A stretch of 64,000 nucleotides of DNA. It comes from Magicicada septendecula (taxonomy: Eukaryota > Arthropoda > Insecta > Hemiptera > Cicadidae). The stretch is taken from NCBI GenBank assembly GCA_034769895.1, contig CM068373.1, positions 280,767,158 through 280,831,157 of the forward strand. Reading direction: 5' to 3'. This document shows positions 23,052 through 35,886 of the stretch, piece by piece. The notes below the pieces were generated by a model. It saw only the letters and a program-made list of their open reading frames with translations, was not told the origin of the DNA and did no database searches. The stretch's first letter is position 1. Every line of letters starts with the position of its first letter. The translations under genes were made by a program, and so were the position numbers.

Positions 23052-24284
23052 CTTAACCTACTTCTCGTTTACTCTATTTCGTTCAACTGATTAGTTAACT
23101 ATAAAAAAATAATAACTGCATAATATATTTATTAATCAACTTGGTTAATTATTTATAAAACTTTGGTAATTCATACCCTCGGATCCGAGATATATCCTTT
23201 CTTTATATTAAAGTTAAACAATTTACTTTTGCTGCCATTTGAAGAATGGACTAATTAATATTAGCATGTTATAGTCATTAAAGCTAAATACATCATATTG
23301 TTTATCACAAAGTTACAATGGTAATTTAATTCGGCCAGTCTTTTGTATTATTATATTAATTTTATTTTGGTGGCAATTGTCTTTCATATTTTTATTAAGT
23401 AATTTCTGAACTACAGAAATTTGACTTCTGTGTCACCTGTATGTAGCATCCTCGGCGAATCGGGGTTGTCTGTAGTAAATGTGGCTATGCGGCCTCTGGT
23501 CTATCCTGGAGGTCTGAAGAAGGTGTAATAATGGAAGGTGTGGTTGTCTCTCTCTTTTTGCAAGGTTTATCAGATTCTGGTGCTGGCGGTGGTGGGAAAC
23601 TTTCACTTGAACTCACTTACTTCAGTTTACCGCACTTTTACCTTATAGTTAAACTGTTACATATTCTGTGATCTCTATCACGTTGACGTGATATTAAATC
23701 AACTGCAGAGATGTCATAAACAAACACTTAAAACGCATCAAAGATGTTAAACATATTGAAATTACTGATAATTATTGCTATCTGCTTTACTAAGCATTAT
23801 CTTAAAGAAACTAAGAGAGTGAACGACATATTCTTTCATTCTCTATAATATTGTAGTTACTGCCTACATGTTCAACTGTACTGTTCTCGCGGCGGAGTCT
23901 GAGTTACAAGTATTTTGGGGCGCACAGCTGGCTTAGCGATATGCTTGTCCGTGCGTGTTGTTATTTACTGGCGCGAGAAATAGTTCTTAATTTATTAATT
24001 ATTATTTTTACTTATTTTAAGTTGCTGGTTTATTACGTCTCTCTATAATTTATTACTCGCTGATGAAACAGGAGGTGGTTTACATATTTATTTGTTTAAC
24101 ATTATTTAGTTTTCTATTTATTTCATTCGCTATATTTATTTTTCTGTTATGGAATTCATCTAAAAGTATGCATGTTTCTACTGGTTGGGGTACATAGGGA
24201 GAGAAATTATGTAGTTTCATTTAGGATTATATTATTTTTACCTTTTTTTTATTTTGTGCTATTTAACCCTATTAAATCGTCACA

Positions 24285-27200
24285 TTCTCTTCCACTTAAA
24301 GAAGACAGTGGGTCGGTGACCGATGTGTATTCAACGGGGAAATAGCTAAGAATTACAATGGGAATTTGGTACGATTGATTCACTCATGTGATAATCGACT
24401 CAATACAATTTTTTTTTTCATCTAAAAGATACGATACCATACTATCTCTAAAATTTATCTTAATTCTACTACTTAATACTACTACCGGTTTTTTCGTTTA
24501 GCTTTTTCTAACTCGTTTAGTGGAGTTAGTCTACACAGAGTATGTTTTTCATACTTACTGCGTTTCCTTTCCTTTTTTAATTGTTCGCCGACAATTTTAT
24601 TTTAGTACTGTATTTTTCTGTGGTAACGTTACCTTTATTTGTCAGTTGACTTTACATATCGCTTTTATTTATTTTTGGTGAATAGGATCTAAGGTTGATC
24701 AGGCCTCATTCTTATTCATACCTTACGATTTTGTAATTAAGTATGGTTTACAGTGACTTAATTACAATATAGGAAATATACTTCGTAGTACATTTATTGT
24801 TTTTTACTTCATTTCTTTTTTTGCTCACTAGCAGAACAATTTCCGTGATAATATTTTATGTGGGAAACATGACTCCTTTGTACATAATTATCAGTAGTAG
24901 GGTCATACAGTGCTACGGTTACAGGCGTTAAATATTTGTGAATCCTGTAATGGCCACACCATCGGTAAGATAGCTTGGAGGTGGTCTTATCAACTGCACT
25001 ACTCGTCGGATGAGTTTGGTACATCACTAAGTCTCCGACTTGATACTTAATTTCTTTACTATCACACTCGTGATATTTTCGCGATTTTCTTAAGTTTACT
25101 CTCAGATTTGCGCGAGCTTCGTTCCATATTTTTTATATTTTTAACACTGATTTCGCAGGGTAGCAATTCATGTATTTTCCACTTTGTGGATAATGGGTGA
25201 TTTGGTTTATATTTGTACAACAAATCAAAGGGTGTAGATTTATGTCCTTCGTGATATGCTGAGTTGAAAGCAAATTGGATCCAGGATAGGTTCTGGTCCC
25301 ATGATGTCTGGTCGTTTGCATATAGGCTATTAAAGCGGATTTTAAGTTTCGCAAGTACCTTTCAGCGATGTTTATTACCTTGTGGACGGTACTCTGTAAC
25401 AATTATATGGTCTATGCCTAGTCTGAAACACATGTCCTTGAATTCTTTGGACTTTAACTGGGGTCCGTTATCTGACACTAGGTGTACTGGTGTACCAAAG
25501 TCTTTAAATAATCTCTCTTGTAAAATTTTCACTGTGGTTGATGCTAATGCTCGTCGCATGGGATACATCAAGATGAATTTGGTAAATGAATCTACGCAAA
25601 TGAGTAGCATGGTGTTACCGGATTTCGAACGTGGATAAAGGCCAGAAAAGTCTATGTAAATTTTTGAAAAGGGTGTTGTGGGAGTCTCTGAGATTAATTT
25701 ACCAATGTGGCTGTTTCTCGCGGGTTTGCTCAGTGCACACAATTTACACCCTTTACGAACTTAGCTATCTCGCTGTTCATATTTCCCCAATGATATTCTT
25801 TTCTAATACGATGTATGGTTTTATTAATACCCATATGAGCTCCAATGGTGGATGCGTGGTAGTATTGCATAAGCATTGGTTTAATAATGTCCGGGGCAAT
25901 TATTCTCAAGGATTTTCCATTTGCTAGTTTATAACATAATACTCTCTTACTCAATATATATTTATCTGAAGTATATCCTTTATTGATCTGTTCTATTATT
26001 TTACTTAAGGAAGGATCTTGTTGTTGATACTGGGCTATGTCAGTAAATGCCAGTGGGAATTCAGTTATTAGGGTATTTATTGATGTTTCACCTCTTTCAT
26101 TATGTTCGGATTCCTTACTCGGCTGCTGGAACATACGGGATAGTGTATCGGCTACTACATTTTGGGTGCCACGAATGTGTTGTACTTTAAACTTGTAACA
26201 ATTTAATCTCAATACCCATCTTCTGATACGACCTAACTGTTTAGGGTGATTTAATAACCATGATAAAGCTTGATTATCCGTTTCTAACAGAAATTCTTTA
26301 TGTTCTAAAAATGGCTTGAATTTCTCGAATGCGAATACTACGGCTAAACATTCTAATTCGTATGCGGAGAATTTCTTTTCCTGATCGGTTAGGGTTCACG
26401 AGGCATAACTGATCGGTAATCTAGAATTATCTACTTCCTGATATATGACTGCTCCTAGGGCTACACTTGAACTATCTGTCTGTACGATAAATAGTTTCAT
26501 GAAATCGGCCAGTTGTAATACTGGAGGTTGTATTATACTTTCTTTCAGGTTGTCGAATGCTGTTTGATGTTGAGGGGTCCATTCAAATTTTACTCCTTTT
26601 TTTCTTAACGCATTTAAGGGTGCTGCTATATCAGCTAGGTGTGGAATATACTTGTGGAAGTAATTTATCATTCCCAAAAATTGGGCTATTCCTTTCGTAT
26701 CACGTGGTAGTAAAAATTCTCTGATTGCACGGGTGCGTTCTGGGTCTATGCTTACTTTTCCGTCGGCAGATACTATGTGACCTAAAAATGAGAATTGGTT
26801 AACGGCAAAATTTACTTTACTTGGGTTTTTATGGTTAATCCGGCTTTCTTTAGTCGGGATAAGATTTCGCGTAACTGATGAAGATGTTGTTCCATGGATT
26901 CACTATAAATTACTATGTCATCTAGGTAGTGGTATACGAATTTAAATTTTACGTCATGGAATATTTTTTCTAACAATCAACTACAAACAGAACTTCCTTG
27001 GGAGATTCCAAAGGGTACTCTTGTAAATTGGTTCAGGTTGAACGGAACTGCGAAGGCGGTTAGATGTTTGGATTCTTCCGATAATGGTATTTGGTGGAAT
27101 GCTTGATTGAGATCCATTATGGTGAAAACTTTAGCTTTTGTAAAATAGTGGAAGGCACTGTGGATGTCGGGGAGCGGTATGGACTCGAATTCTGTCTTTG

Positions 27201-28010
27201 TATTTAATTGTCTATAGTCAATGACTAATCTTTGTTTATCAGTGCCTTAGGGTACTAAGAACACGGGTGATGAATACAGTGAAGTGGAAGGTTCTATAAC
27301 TTGTTGTTCTAACAATTTATTGATTTGATTTCTCATGATTTCCATTTTTGTAGGAGATAACTTATATGGATGCAGTCGGATTACTTTATTATCGTTCAGG
27401 TTGATCTTGTACTCTATTAGATTCATTAAACCTAACTTTGGGGTTGAACGGTGGAAAATTCTTTTATTAGATTTTGTATTTTTTGTTTATCTCTACTCTC
27501 TAAATGATCTAGTGCAGATTCGTGGTGTACTACATGCATTGCGGATGTTTCTGTACCTTTACTGTTATTTACATCGAAGTCAAAATTATATTTTTGGGTA
27601 CGGTCGAATCTAAAATAATACTTCTTATCGTACATGTCAAGAATAAAATTATACCTGTTTTACTGATGAAGTCTGCTCCTAATATTAAGTTTGGTCCTAA
27701 TTCTTCAGATACAATACTGGAAAATACCGTGTTAAATCTTTAATTTTTAGTTTGATAGTAATGCTGAGTTTTATTGTTAATTTTTGGTTATTAGCGGTAG
27801 TGCATTTAATATTTACTGGTTGACTACGTTTAACAAGGTGGTGTTTGGCTAATGTTTCGGCTAACTGTTGGCTAATTAAGCTCTGTGTTGATCCGGAATC
27901 AATTAATCCTAGTGTTTTCGTAATGCCAAGGTCTACTTGTATATATGGTAATTGACACACCCTGGATTTGCATGTAGTAATTGAGTTGCATCTATTGACA
28001 AATCTTTCTA
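24285..28010 (-). pseudogene. Element B pol: protease, reverse transcriptase, RNase H, integrase
   Basis: A fossil, broken in many places. Recognisable parts along the minus strand: an aspartic protease with LGLIDSGSTQSLIS (about 27910-27870); a reverse transcriptase with HYLDDIVIYSE (YLDD at 26917-26928); RNase H with FIVQTDSSSVALGAVIY-like sequence (about 26490-26430); a spacer ending DTLSRM; an integrase with an HHCC-type region (about 25870-25740), YIDFSG and SDNGPQ (about 25660-25450); and a C-terminal segment (about 25027-24809). Domain order RT-RNaseH-IN places B in the Ty3/gypsy group rather than copia or BEL. About 500 bp between the end of pol and the LTR are non-coding. Confidence 0.85.
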
Positions 28011-28079
28011 CGTAGGGGTCTAATTTTTTTTATTTTATTTTTTTTTGGTTTTGTACTTCTCGGTTTTACCTACTCTTAC

Positions 28080-28560
28080 GACGCGGCGGGAGACACAGCA
28101 TTTCGGCACTCCCTGCCTTACATGTTTTTTGAATGAGAGGATTTTTGGTAGTGCTGTTTCTGTTTACAGTACCTACTACAGCTTGACAACTCTTTCTGAA
28201 GCCCTGGCTGGCAGCGCTAGCACCGCGTCTGTGGGGAGGGAGTAACCCTACTTTGGAGTGAGACAAACACAAACACATCAGCACGTCACACCCAGCGCCT
28301 GTGTTGTTAGTGTGACGTCAGACTGCCGTAAATCAACACCAGAGCGTGATGTAGCCACAAGAATGCCACAATGCTCGCATTACGGACCTTTACCGTGGGA
28401 CGACTTGGAATGGAATGAACATATTGTAGTATCTGACAGCGCTGCATGAACAGCACACGAAACGAGCTCCTATTGGCTCGCGCGGCAACAAATAGAGTGG
28501 CTCGAGTAACATGTGGACTGGAAGGGCGAAGGGAGGCTCTTCAGCTTCGAATTTCGTCCG
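28080..28560. other. GC-richer block at the gag-pol border of B, origin unknown
   Basis: About 480 bp with base composition clearly unlike the AT-rich gag and pol on either side, lying between the zinc-knuckle and the protease region. It includes CGCGGCGGGAGACACAGC and GGCTCGCGCGGCAACAAA. I see neither terminal repeats nor a sure target duplication. It may be an inserted short element or a divergent part of B itself. Confidence 0.35.
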
Positions 28561-30053
28561 GGGACTCAGATAAAGTTGGCAGACTGTAATGTGACCTTGT
28601 TTACCGCAGTTATAGCATCTTTTTTCTCTACTCACTGTGTCACTCATATTCGGTTGGGATTTCAGTTGATAATTTTGTGCAGGTTGGTAGTGTGAAGGTT
28701 TCGGAGTTCTAAAGTGTCGACTATCACGGTGTATTCTCGGGTCCGATACCAGGGGTGGTGTTTCGTTTCTGCGTTGTGTCTGAGGAATTAAAGCACGTCT
28801 GTTTTGGTCCGAATACCATACGTTTGATGAGTGGATACAGCATTGTTCTAATTCTGCAAAAGTGTTGGGTCTATTGATCAGTACTAATCGCGATCTCTCT
28901 TCTGGGGATAATCCTACCAGAATCGTTTCTACTAACTGTGGTTCGCTCAAATTTACCTTTAGTAATAATGAAGATTCTCTTATTACTGAAATATAGTGTG
29001 TGTCTCTCGTGCGCTCCTTGTACTCTAAGTACTGTGTTCCGTTTCAATTCTTCATAAATTCCCGTTGGAATAAAATGTCTTATTAAGGCAGAATGTAGTT
29101 GGTCTACAGAATGCTAAAAATTCATTGACTCCTGTACACGGTCTTTTAATGGTGGTCTACATTTAGTGATAATGACTGGCAATATTTGGCTATCGCTCAG
29201 TTGCTGTAAGTCTTTTATTTGTAAAAGGTGTTTTATGAACACTAACAGTTTGGTAATACTTAATCCATCGGTATATTGGATATCTGATAAAATCTTTTCT
29301 ACGGGATGAGTTATCTTTCCGTATAGGTTAGCACTAAAGTTCATGTGAGATTGTATTCTCGGGTGTCTCAACACTGAATTAGTTATCGCAGAGGGTGGTA
29401 ACACACGATTACTCATTAAATCATTATTATATGTGAGACTATGCTGGGCATTTGGAGGTGAGGATTCCGCTGTTGGTGTGGTATTCACATTTCTATTATG
29501 ATCTGCATTCGGTTCTACACTTGATACTTGTGGAAATTCGAAAGTCACGGTAGTGGGTCTCTGTTCTATGGTGGGTGATTGAGATGGTGTGATATTTAAT
29601 CTAGAAAGAGATTCTTCTATTTCCTCCATTTTAAATGAGTGATTTACGATGTAGGTTTCTTATTATCGTTGGTAATTGCTGCAATGCTTCGTCTGCAAAT
29701 TTTTGCACGTCACGGGGTGTTACAGTAGCTCCGGGCCAGTTTAGTAAATTATTTATGCGACGGGTTAAATGCTCTATCCGATGCGTGGTACGCAATATTA
29801 TGGCGGGTGATTTTTCGTCGTGGAGGGTTTGCGATATTGACGTAAATTCCCTATATTTTGCACAACACGTTTCTACTTCGCTTTCAAGTTCTATTTCGTT
29901 TAATCTATCTAACTGGGTAGGTATATTTTGCTTGTTTTAGCGTAACGTTTTGCGTAATTCTGCGACCGTTACGTTTGCATAAGGTAAACCGCGTAAAAGT
30001 GCTTCATAGCATAATTCGTCTTTTAATAACAAATCTGGGTTAAATTGAGACAT
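28390..30053 (-). pseudogene. Element B gag
   Basis: A fossil, broken. It starts with MSQFNPDLLLKDELCYEALL at 30053, followed by a Ser/Thr/Pro-rich region (29629-29400) and a capsid-like helical region (about 29390-28900, including SEPQLVETILVGLSPEERSR). A single zinc-knuckle CYNCGKQGHI lies at about 28620. Gag would form the internal particle and package the RNA. The leader between gag and the LTR (30054-30726) is about 670 bp and non-coding. Confidence 0.75.
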
Positions 30054-31187
30054 TGTCTTAATATGCTAATTGTAGTAATCTACGTATACTAATCAACATC
30101 AGTTTGAGTATATTAATTATATCACTGTATATGACTATCTTTAGTTTTGTGGAATCAAATACCTTTCAATTTACAGAGAGAATAATAGCTCGTATGCAGA
30201 TAGAGAAGGGAATCTCACACAGAGTTCTACAGGATGTGACATGAAATATTATGACTACTGTTGTTGTTAGGCGATAACATTCCTATGCAAGGGGAGAGAT
30301 TACGCGTTTGTATTCGACTATTGTCTCGGTCAACGGTAGTTTATTCAAGGTTGTTGCACATACGCTTATAACAATGGCCTAGTTTATACAGTTTCTAACA
30401 CGTTAATATATTTCCTGTTTGTTCTTGCTCTCACGCTTACTTTGGGGTGTGACAATCTGTGCACGCTTCAACATGGGTTTACAGAATTAAATTATCATTA
30501 CATATATTATTTTTGTTAATAATAATTGCAAATCTTTTGTACTAATATATTATTGCTATTCTTGTCTTATTTACTCTTTTACTACTTTACTTTCTGATTA
30601 ATATCCATTTCTTATTATTCTTTCTTATAATTTTTATTTTTATTATTAAGCTTTTTATATGGCCTTTTTTTATTGCAGTAACTCCAATTAGTCTTTTATT
30701 TATTAGCAAAGCAGAGTGGCGCATCTTATAATGGCTGTATACTATCTTTTATAACTTCTGTATACTATCGCCCTTATAACCTCGGGAGCTCGGTTAATTG
30801 GCATCGGTCAATTAAACAGGCTGCCATAATATTCACAAAATGTTATATATTTAATTAAAATCCAACGTAACAAAACACTTAATTGGAACCTGTGAATTAA
30901 GGAATATTAGATTCGTGTTGCCAAATTTATTCACGCATATTTACGTCCATGACATCTCTTTATTTACATACCTGGTAATTAGGATAAAAGAAAATGAGTT
31001 ACCGTCTTATTATTAAAATATCGGTATGGAGAACCATACATGACTTCCATATTCTAAGATTTATATTTAAAATCATTTTCGAAATGAAATATTACCATAG
31101 AAACTACTTCTTTCTACTTACTGCTTCAGCCTTAACCACAGTACTGTGGTCACTAACGTATACCACCTCACGTTAACGCACTCGATT

Positions 31188-31245
31188 TTCACTGATGATG
31201 GAAGTCGATGGCATTGCCGAAATGTCTGGTTTTGTAGAAAACATT
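31188..31245 (+). repeat. PLE-type terminal motif inside F
   Basis: CACTGATGATGGAAGTCG followed by GGCATTGCCGAAATGTCTGG has the arrangement CTGANGA, extra base, GG...CC, GAAA, seen in the PLE repeats at 3852 and 6649. It suggests a truncated PLE end at this place. No RT or endonuclease sequence accompanies it. Confidence 0.45.
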
Positions 31246-31870
31246 GGACTACGGCCAAATATCCCGGGAAGGAATTTTAACAAAAACTACTTCTTTGTTG
31301 CCGATAACGTTGTACACATATATATCAGTGGCAAAGTTACATGGAGGCAATTGAGGCAATGCCTACCCTAAAAAATTCTGTAGAATAAAAATTATAAATA
31401 CGTATAAACTACATAACGTAAAGATTATACATTGTTACTGCGACTGTCAAATGTATTAAACCGAAACGTGCTTTATTGAGCGACCGCTAGATGGTGACAG
31501 GTGAGATTCGGCATAGTTCGTTTAAAGCAAATGAGGCAACCTGAACTTGCCTCAGCGTTTTTTGTATACATCGTATGTAAACAATGTAGCGGTGTGATAG
31601 GGAAGTGTAGGGAGGGGGGATTGTCCCGCGCTGTACACATAGAGCGTTGAGGCATGCCTCACTTCTGTGGTCCAAACAGTTAAGTTAAAGCGCCTGTGTT
31701 GTTTCTAAGTGTTTATTTTATGCGGTTATTAAAAGTGTCACTGTTATTCCGCTGAACTAACAGATGATCAAGATTGTTATTTGAATTATTTGTAACATTA
31801 AACATATATATAGAAACTAATCAAGTTTAAAAATTTGAAGTTCAATCAGTTGTATTATTGTGTATGACTA

Positions 31871-32095
31871 ATACAAGGATTGTTCAATAGAAACACATAT
31901 AGAGCCGTAAAGCATTTTTTATTCAACGATTTTAAAAGAAGTCTCCAATAACATTAAGACATGAGTTCCACTGTTGCGCTAACCTGTAGATTCCCTGCTA
32001 GTAAAATTCTTACGGCTGTTTGTGGAACCATTCGGTTACAGCAAACTCTACCTCAGCGTCCGATTTGAACCACCGTCCTTTTAGTGATTCCTTAA
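31871..32095 (-). mobile_element. mariner-1 3'-end fragment
   Basis: About 225 bp matching mariner-1 from about 10160 to its right terminal repeat, in reverse orientation. It starts at TA with CAAGGATTGTTCAATAGAAA and includes the last codons of the transposase. The match stops near 32095, where unrelated sequence begins. It differs from the full copy at several sites, so both are old, independent copies. Confidence 0.85.
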
Positions 32096-32274
32096 AAAAA
32101 ATTAAGTTAAGATTTTTGCCTACCCATTCATTAACTACTAGCTTCGCCAGTAAGCAAATTGATGTCCATTTTTTCGGCTTGCACGCGTTATGTTGGTGTG
32201 GGTTTCGGCACTTTCCATTTAAAAAGCGTGCAAATGTAAGAAAATAAACATGAGTGAGGCCAGAAATAACGTGA

Positions 32275-32277
<3 letters not shown>

Positions 32278-32305
<28 letters not shown>
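32278..32305. repeat. (GT)n microsatellite
   Basis: A pure GT tract of 28 bp inside block F. Confidence 0.9.
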
Positions 32306-32481
32306 CTTACCTGCCTTTTTATTGCTGTATTAAATGAAAAAGATTATATTACGTTAAAATGAAAAAATTATAATTTTATTGCCTGGCAACAAAATTATTT
32401 TATTTTTAACAATTACCATTGTTTCAAAAAGTTTAAATAAATTTTCAAGTACTTTACTCTTGTTAAAACGTAAAAGGTTGA

Positions 32482-33105
32482 AGGTAAACTACCCCTTCCC
32501 CTTAACCGATCTTCACCAAAATCGAAAGTCCTTGAGACCTCTACAATTCAGGGACGTATGCAAAATATTATTTGATTCTGTTTGAATTTGCGGCTGTTAT
32601 CGTTTGCCATAGAAAATACGCTTGATAAAAAAACGTTGCAGGTAAACTACCCATTCCCCTTAACCGATCTTCACCAAAAACAATAGATCTTGAGTACTCT
32701 ACAAATCAGGGCTGTATGCAAATAATCTTTTGATTCTGTTTGAATTTGCGGCTGTTATCGTTTGCCATAGGAAATACCCTTGTTAAAACATAAAACGTTA
32801 CAGGTAAACTACCCCTTTCCCTTAACCGATCTTCACCAAAAACAATAGGTCTTGAGAACTCTACAATTCAGGGCTGTATACGAAAAATTATTTAATTCTG
32901 TTTGAAATTGCGGCTGTTATCGTTTGCCAAAAAAAAAAAATTCCCTTGATAAAAAAAAACCGTTGCAGGTAAACTACCCCTTTCCCTCAACCGATCTTCA
33001 CCAAAAACAACAGGTCATGAGTACTCTACAAATCAGGGCTGTATGCAAAAAATTATTTAATTCTGTTTGAATTTGCGGCAGTTATCGTTTGCCATAGAAA
33101 AAAAA
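32482..33105. repeat. Tandem repeat, four units of about 160 bp
   Basis: Units begin with GGTAAACTACCC at 32482, 32641, 32803 and 32968 (spacing 159, 162 and 165). Each contains CGATCTTCACCAAAA and TTGCGGCTGTTATCGTTTGCC. The last unit runs into a CAGACAGACACACAG-rich tract. Such arrays are typical of the terminal part of some non-autonomous elements. No gene is seen. Confidence 0.9.
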
Positions 33106-33329
33106 TCTACACACAGACAGACACACAGACAGCCAGACACACAGACACTTTTCGGAAAACGACTTTTTTTCATGTTTTGAGTGTAGTGCAATCAGAATCT
33201 GCAATAATCTCGAACACGATTTTTTTTGCCATCACCATACTTCCATTCCTTAAGGAATATGGAAGTAAAATCAATTAGGCTTGTGATTTTTATTGTTAAA
33301 ATACACACATATATATATATATATATATT

Positions 33330-33527
33330 ACTATAATACTTATAACTATTTTACCTCAAGATGTATTTTTTCTTTAGGGACATGTTTCGGGAGATCCTGT
33401 TCTCCCATCTTCAACCTTCGCCATCTTGCTTGGTGGCGAAGGTTGAAGATGGGAGAACAGGATCTCCCGAAACATGTCCCTAAAGAAAAAATACATCTTG
33501 AGGTAAAATAGTTATAAGTATTATAGT
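33330..33527. repeat. Perfect palindrome, 94-bp arms, 10-nt spacer
   Basis: The left arm 33330-33423 and the right arm 33434-33527 are exact reverse complements by eye over all 94 positions, separated by TCTTGCTTGG. Each arm carries the PLE-type motif; in the right arm it reads TTGAAGATGGGAG, CTCCC, GAAACATGTCC. It lies between the (TA)n part of the B LTR and about 57 bp of unassigned sequence before element C1. It is probably a recent fold-back insertion from a PLE end. Confidence 0.9.
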
Positions 33528-33746
33528 ATTATATACATCAAGAAACGGACTGTAGCAGAAAGTGATTGAAATATATATATATATAGCGACAGTACAAATA
33601 AGTGATGTACTGAGCATTGAATATAAAAATTTAAATATACCTAATAAACTGTAAATAATTAATAATGTATTAGAAATAAGCATGTCAGGGATTGCAAGCT
33701 TGGCTCAGACAAAAATATGAACAGGTGTTTCGACCTGAATCGACGT

Positions 33747-33889
<143 letters not shown>

Positions 33890-34345
33890 TGTAACTGAAA
33901 GTGTGTACACCAGTATTTTGCTAGTGTGTGTGAACACAGGTCTATGCAGGCGAGTTTACCACCCCAAGATGAATACTTGCATAATTACTGTTTTTTCGTA
34001 ATTATTCATAAACTATAATTAAGAAATAAAATCCAAAAACACAATAAAATGTAAGAAAATTTACTAAATACTGTGTACGAAAACCACGTGAAAGTGCCAC
34101 ACTGTACGAGTGTAATAGTGAAATAACTGTGTACAAATCGAAAGGGTTAAGTTGCAATGTCCAAAATTACAGTGAACATGTGTTATAAAAATAGTTATAA
34201 GATAAGTATAAGAGTATACTTACAGGACTCTACAATTCGCAGAAATATAAGAAATAGCGAAATTGACAAAGAGTGGGGGAACTGAACCCAAAGACAGTTT
34301 CTGACATGTCGATTTCGTACCACTGCAGGTGTTGACCAAGACATG

Positions 34346-34358
34346 GGTATAAATAGGA
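34346..34358 (+). promoter_or_regulatory. TATA box of the C1 5' LTR
   Basis: GGGTATAAATAGG, in the sense direction of the element. It is preserved in the 3' LTR (about 39239) and, inverted, in both C2 LTRs (about 41553 and 47180), which supports a functional core promoter in the family. Confidence 0.5.
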
Positions 34359-34539
34359 CACACAAGCTACAGTGGTTCTCTTTCTTAAATCATCCACGGT
34401 GCAGCGGGAGCTTCTGCCCGTCCGCACAGAATATTTAAATTTTTGTAAATAGTTTTATCCTTCCAGTTACATACAGTTATGTAACTGGATTGTAAAACAA
34501 ACAATTTTTAAGTAGTAACAAAATTACATAAGAAGATCA

Positions 34540-34720
34540 ACTGACGTCCGAAACAGCACGAGGAGAAGTTCCAGAGAGCGATACGACGCTGGACAAGGAG
34601 AGAGTCAATGCTGGACAAGAGGAGAAGAGAGAGGCGATGCTGGACAGAGAGGAAGTCGACGCTGGACAAGAGGAGAAGAGAGAGGCGACGCTGGACAAGA
34701 GGAGAAAAGCGAGTGATGCT
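34540..34720. repeat. LTR minisatellite of family C, C1 5' copy
   Basis: Imperfect tandem units built on GACGCTGGACAAGAGGAGAA, about 27 bp. The corresponding arrays are at 39480-39620 (C1 3'), 41220-41355 (C2 3') and 46735-46965 (C2 5'). The C2 arrays use a different unit of about 36 bp (CTCTTGTCCAGCGTCGTATC...) and differ from each other in copy number. Confidence 0.75.
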
Positions 34721-35886
34721 GAAGTTCAAGACGAGGACGATTACAGAGGGATCCAATGATTGAGGACGAAAAGGTGATAAACAACTTATTTATCTCTTAA
34801 TCGAACAATTAACGTAAAGACAATTAAGGACATTCTTGTTCTATTTAAAAGTAAGAGTCAATGTTTATTGTAAAATTTGAATTAAAATCATAGGTGTTAT
34901 TGAAATAAGATTAACGTAAACAAGAGCTCAAATTATTATTGAAATGAAAGAATACAAAGCATTTAAGTAAAAATTAGCGTTTGATATAAATCAGTACTGA
35001 GAAACAAAAGATAAATTCAGTAACTATTGATATTTTTGAGTTACATTGCAATATATAAGAAAATATTTAAATATTGATATTTTGAAGCACACTAATTGAC
35101 TGAGTAGTGTGGAAATGAGATTTTTTGTTAATACAATAATTAGTAGAATAGAATATTTAGTCAGTAAGGATGTATATAGCATAAGCCTTACGGCATAATA
35201 ACGAATGTTTTAAGTCGAAGTAAGTGCCATGTGCACAATTTTATTAATATCAAATAAATTTGAAATACCGTTACAAGTTACATAGAGTTCTTATTACAGA
35301 TACACCTGAAACCCAAATTAAATGTTATATTGTTACATAATTTGTCGCTCTTGAACGTGAGGCCAGACACGTCTATTTTTATGTATATCGTATCGTTGCA
35401 TAAGAAATATCGCTTCCAACATGGGGCATCACAAATGTAAATTATATTATATTTGCAACATTATATTGTTACATAATTTTGTCGCCCTGGACGTGGAGCA
35501 CAACGTGCCTAAATTTTTTGTACAAAAATTTGTTACATAAATTTTAGCCCATGAACTTATGGCCCGATCCCCATCATTTAACTATTAAAATTTTTTACGT
35601 AGCTAAATGGTTGCTCTAAAATATAAAGAGTGTGTTAAATGAAAAATGTATAATATGTAATAATTATTTATATTAAGCAGTAACTGAATGTAATGTTAAT
35701 TATTGTGTAATCACACAGCTGGCGCCCACGAATAATATTGTTTGTATATGTAATAGGTGTAACTGTAATGAGCATTAATAATAACTATTAATAAAAATAA
35801 ATAAATAAATAAATAAGTAGGGAACAGTTATCAATAATAATTGTTAAAGAATTACTACTAAATAAATATTTTAATAATACTTCAAC

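Larger units (their letters stand above)
13147..24284 (-). repeat. 3' LTR of element B, split by element A
   Basis: Two parts, 13147-13479 and about 23022-24284, become continuous when element A is set aside; they match the high-coordinate LTR at 30727-31020 and 47823-49066. A landed in an AT-rich, (TA)n part of the LTR. Just inside the LTR, on the minus strand, is a polypurine tract (AAGTGGAAGAGAA) directly before TGTGACG, the usual start site for plus-strand synthesis. The 23046-24284 part contains no credible gene. Confidence 0.85.
31021..33265. mobile_element. Composite insertion F in the B 5' LTR
   Basis: The other B LTR is continuous here (...TTATTATTAAAA then CTCAATTAGGC), whereas this one holds about 2.25 kb, bordered by TAAAAT on both sides. 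ACTTCCATATTC occurs near the left end (31039) and its reverse complement at the extreme right end. Inside, in order, are a PLE-type motif, an unassigned stretch, a mariner-1 3' end on the minus strand, a (GT)n tract and four tandem repeats of about 160 bp. A CAGACAGACACAC-rich tract and a hairpin (ACTTCCATTCCTTAAGGAAT...) close the block. No coding region is recognised. Whether F arrived as one unit is not known. Confidence 0.5.

Noticed and set aside
24285-24808. Envelope gene after pol in B
   Set aside because: The space is too short and has no frame, signal peptide or membrane segment.
32482-33105. CRISPR-like array
   Set aside because: The units are 160 bp with no spacers and the DNA is eukaryotic. 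It is an ordinary tandem repeat.
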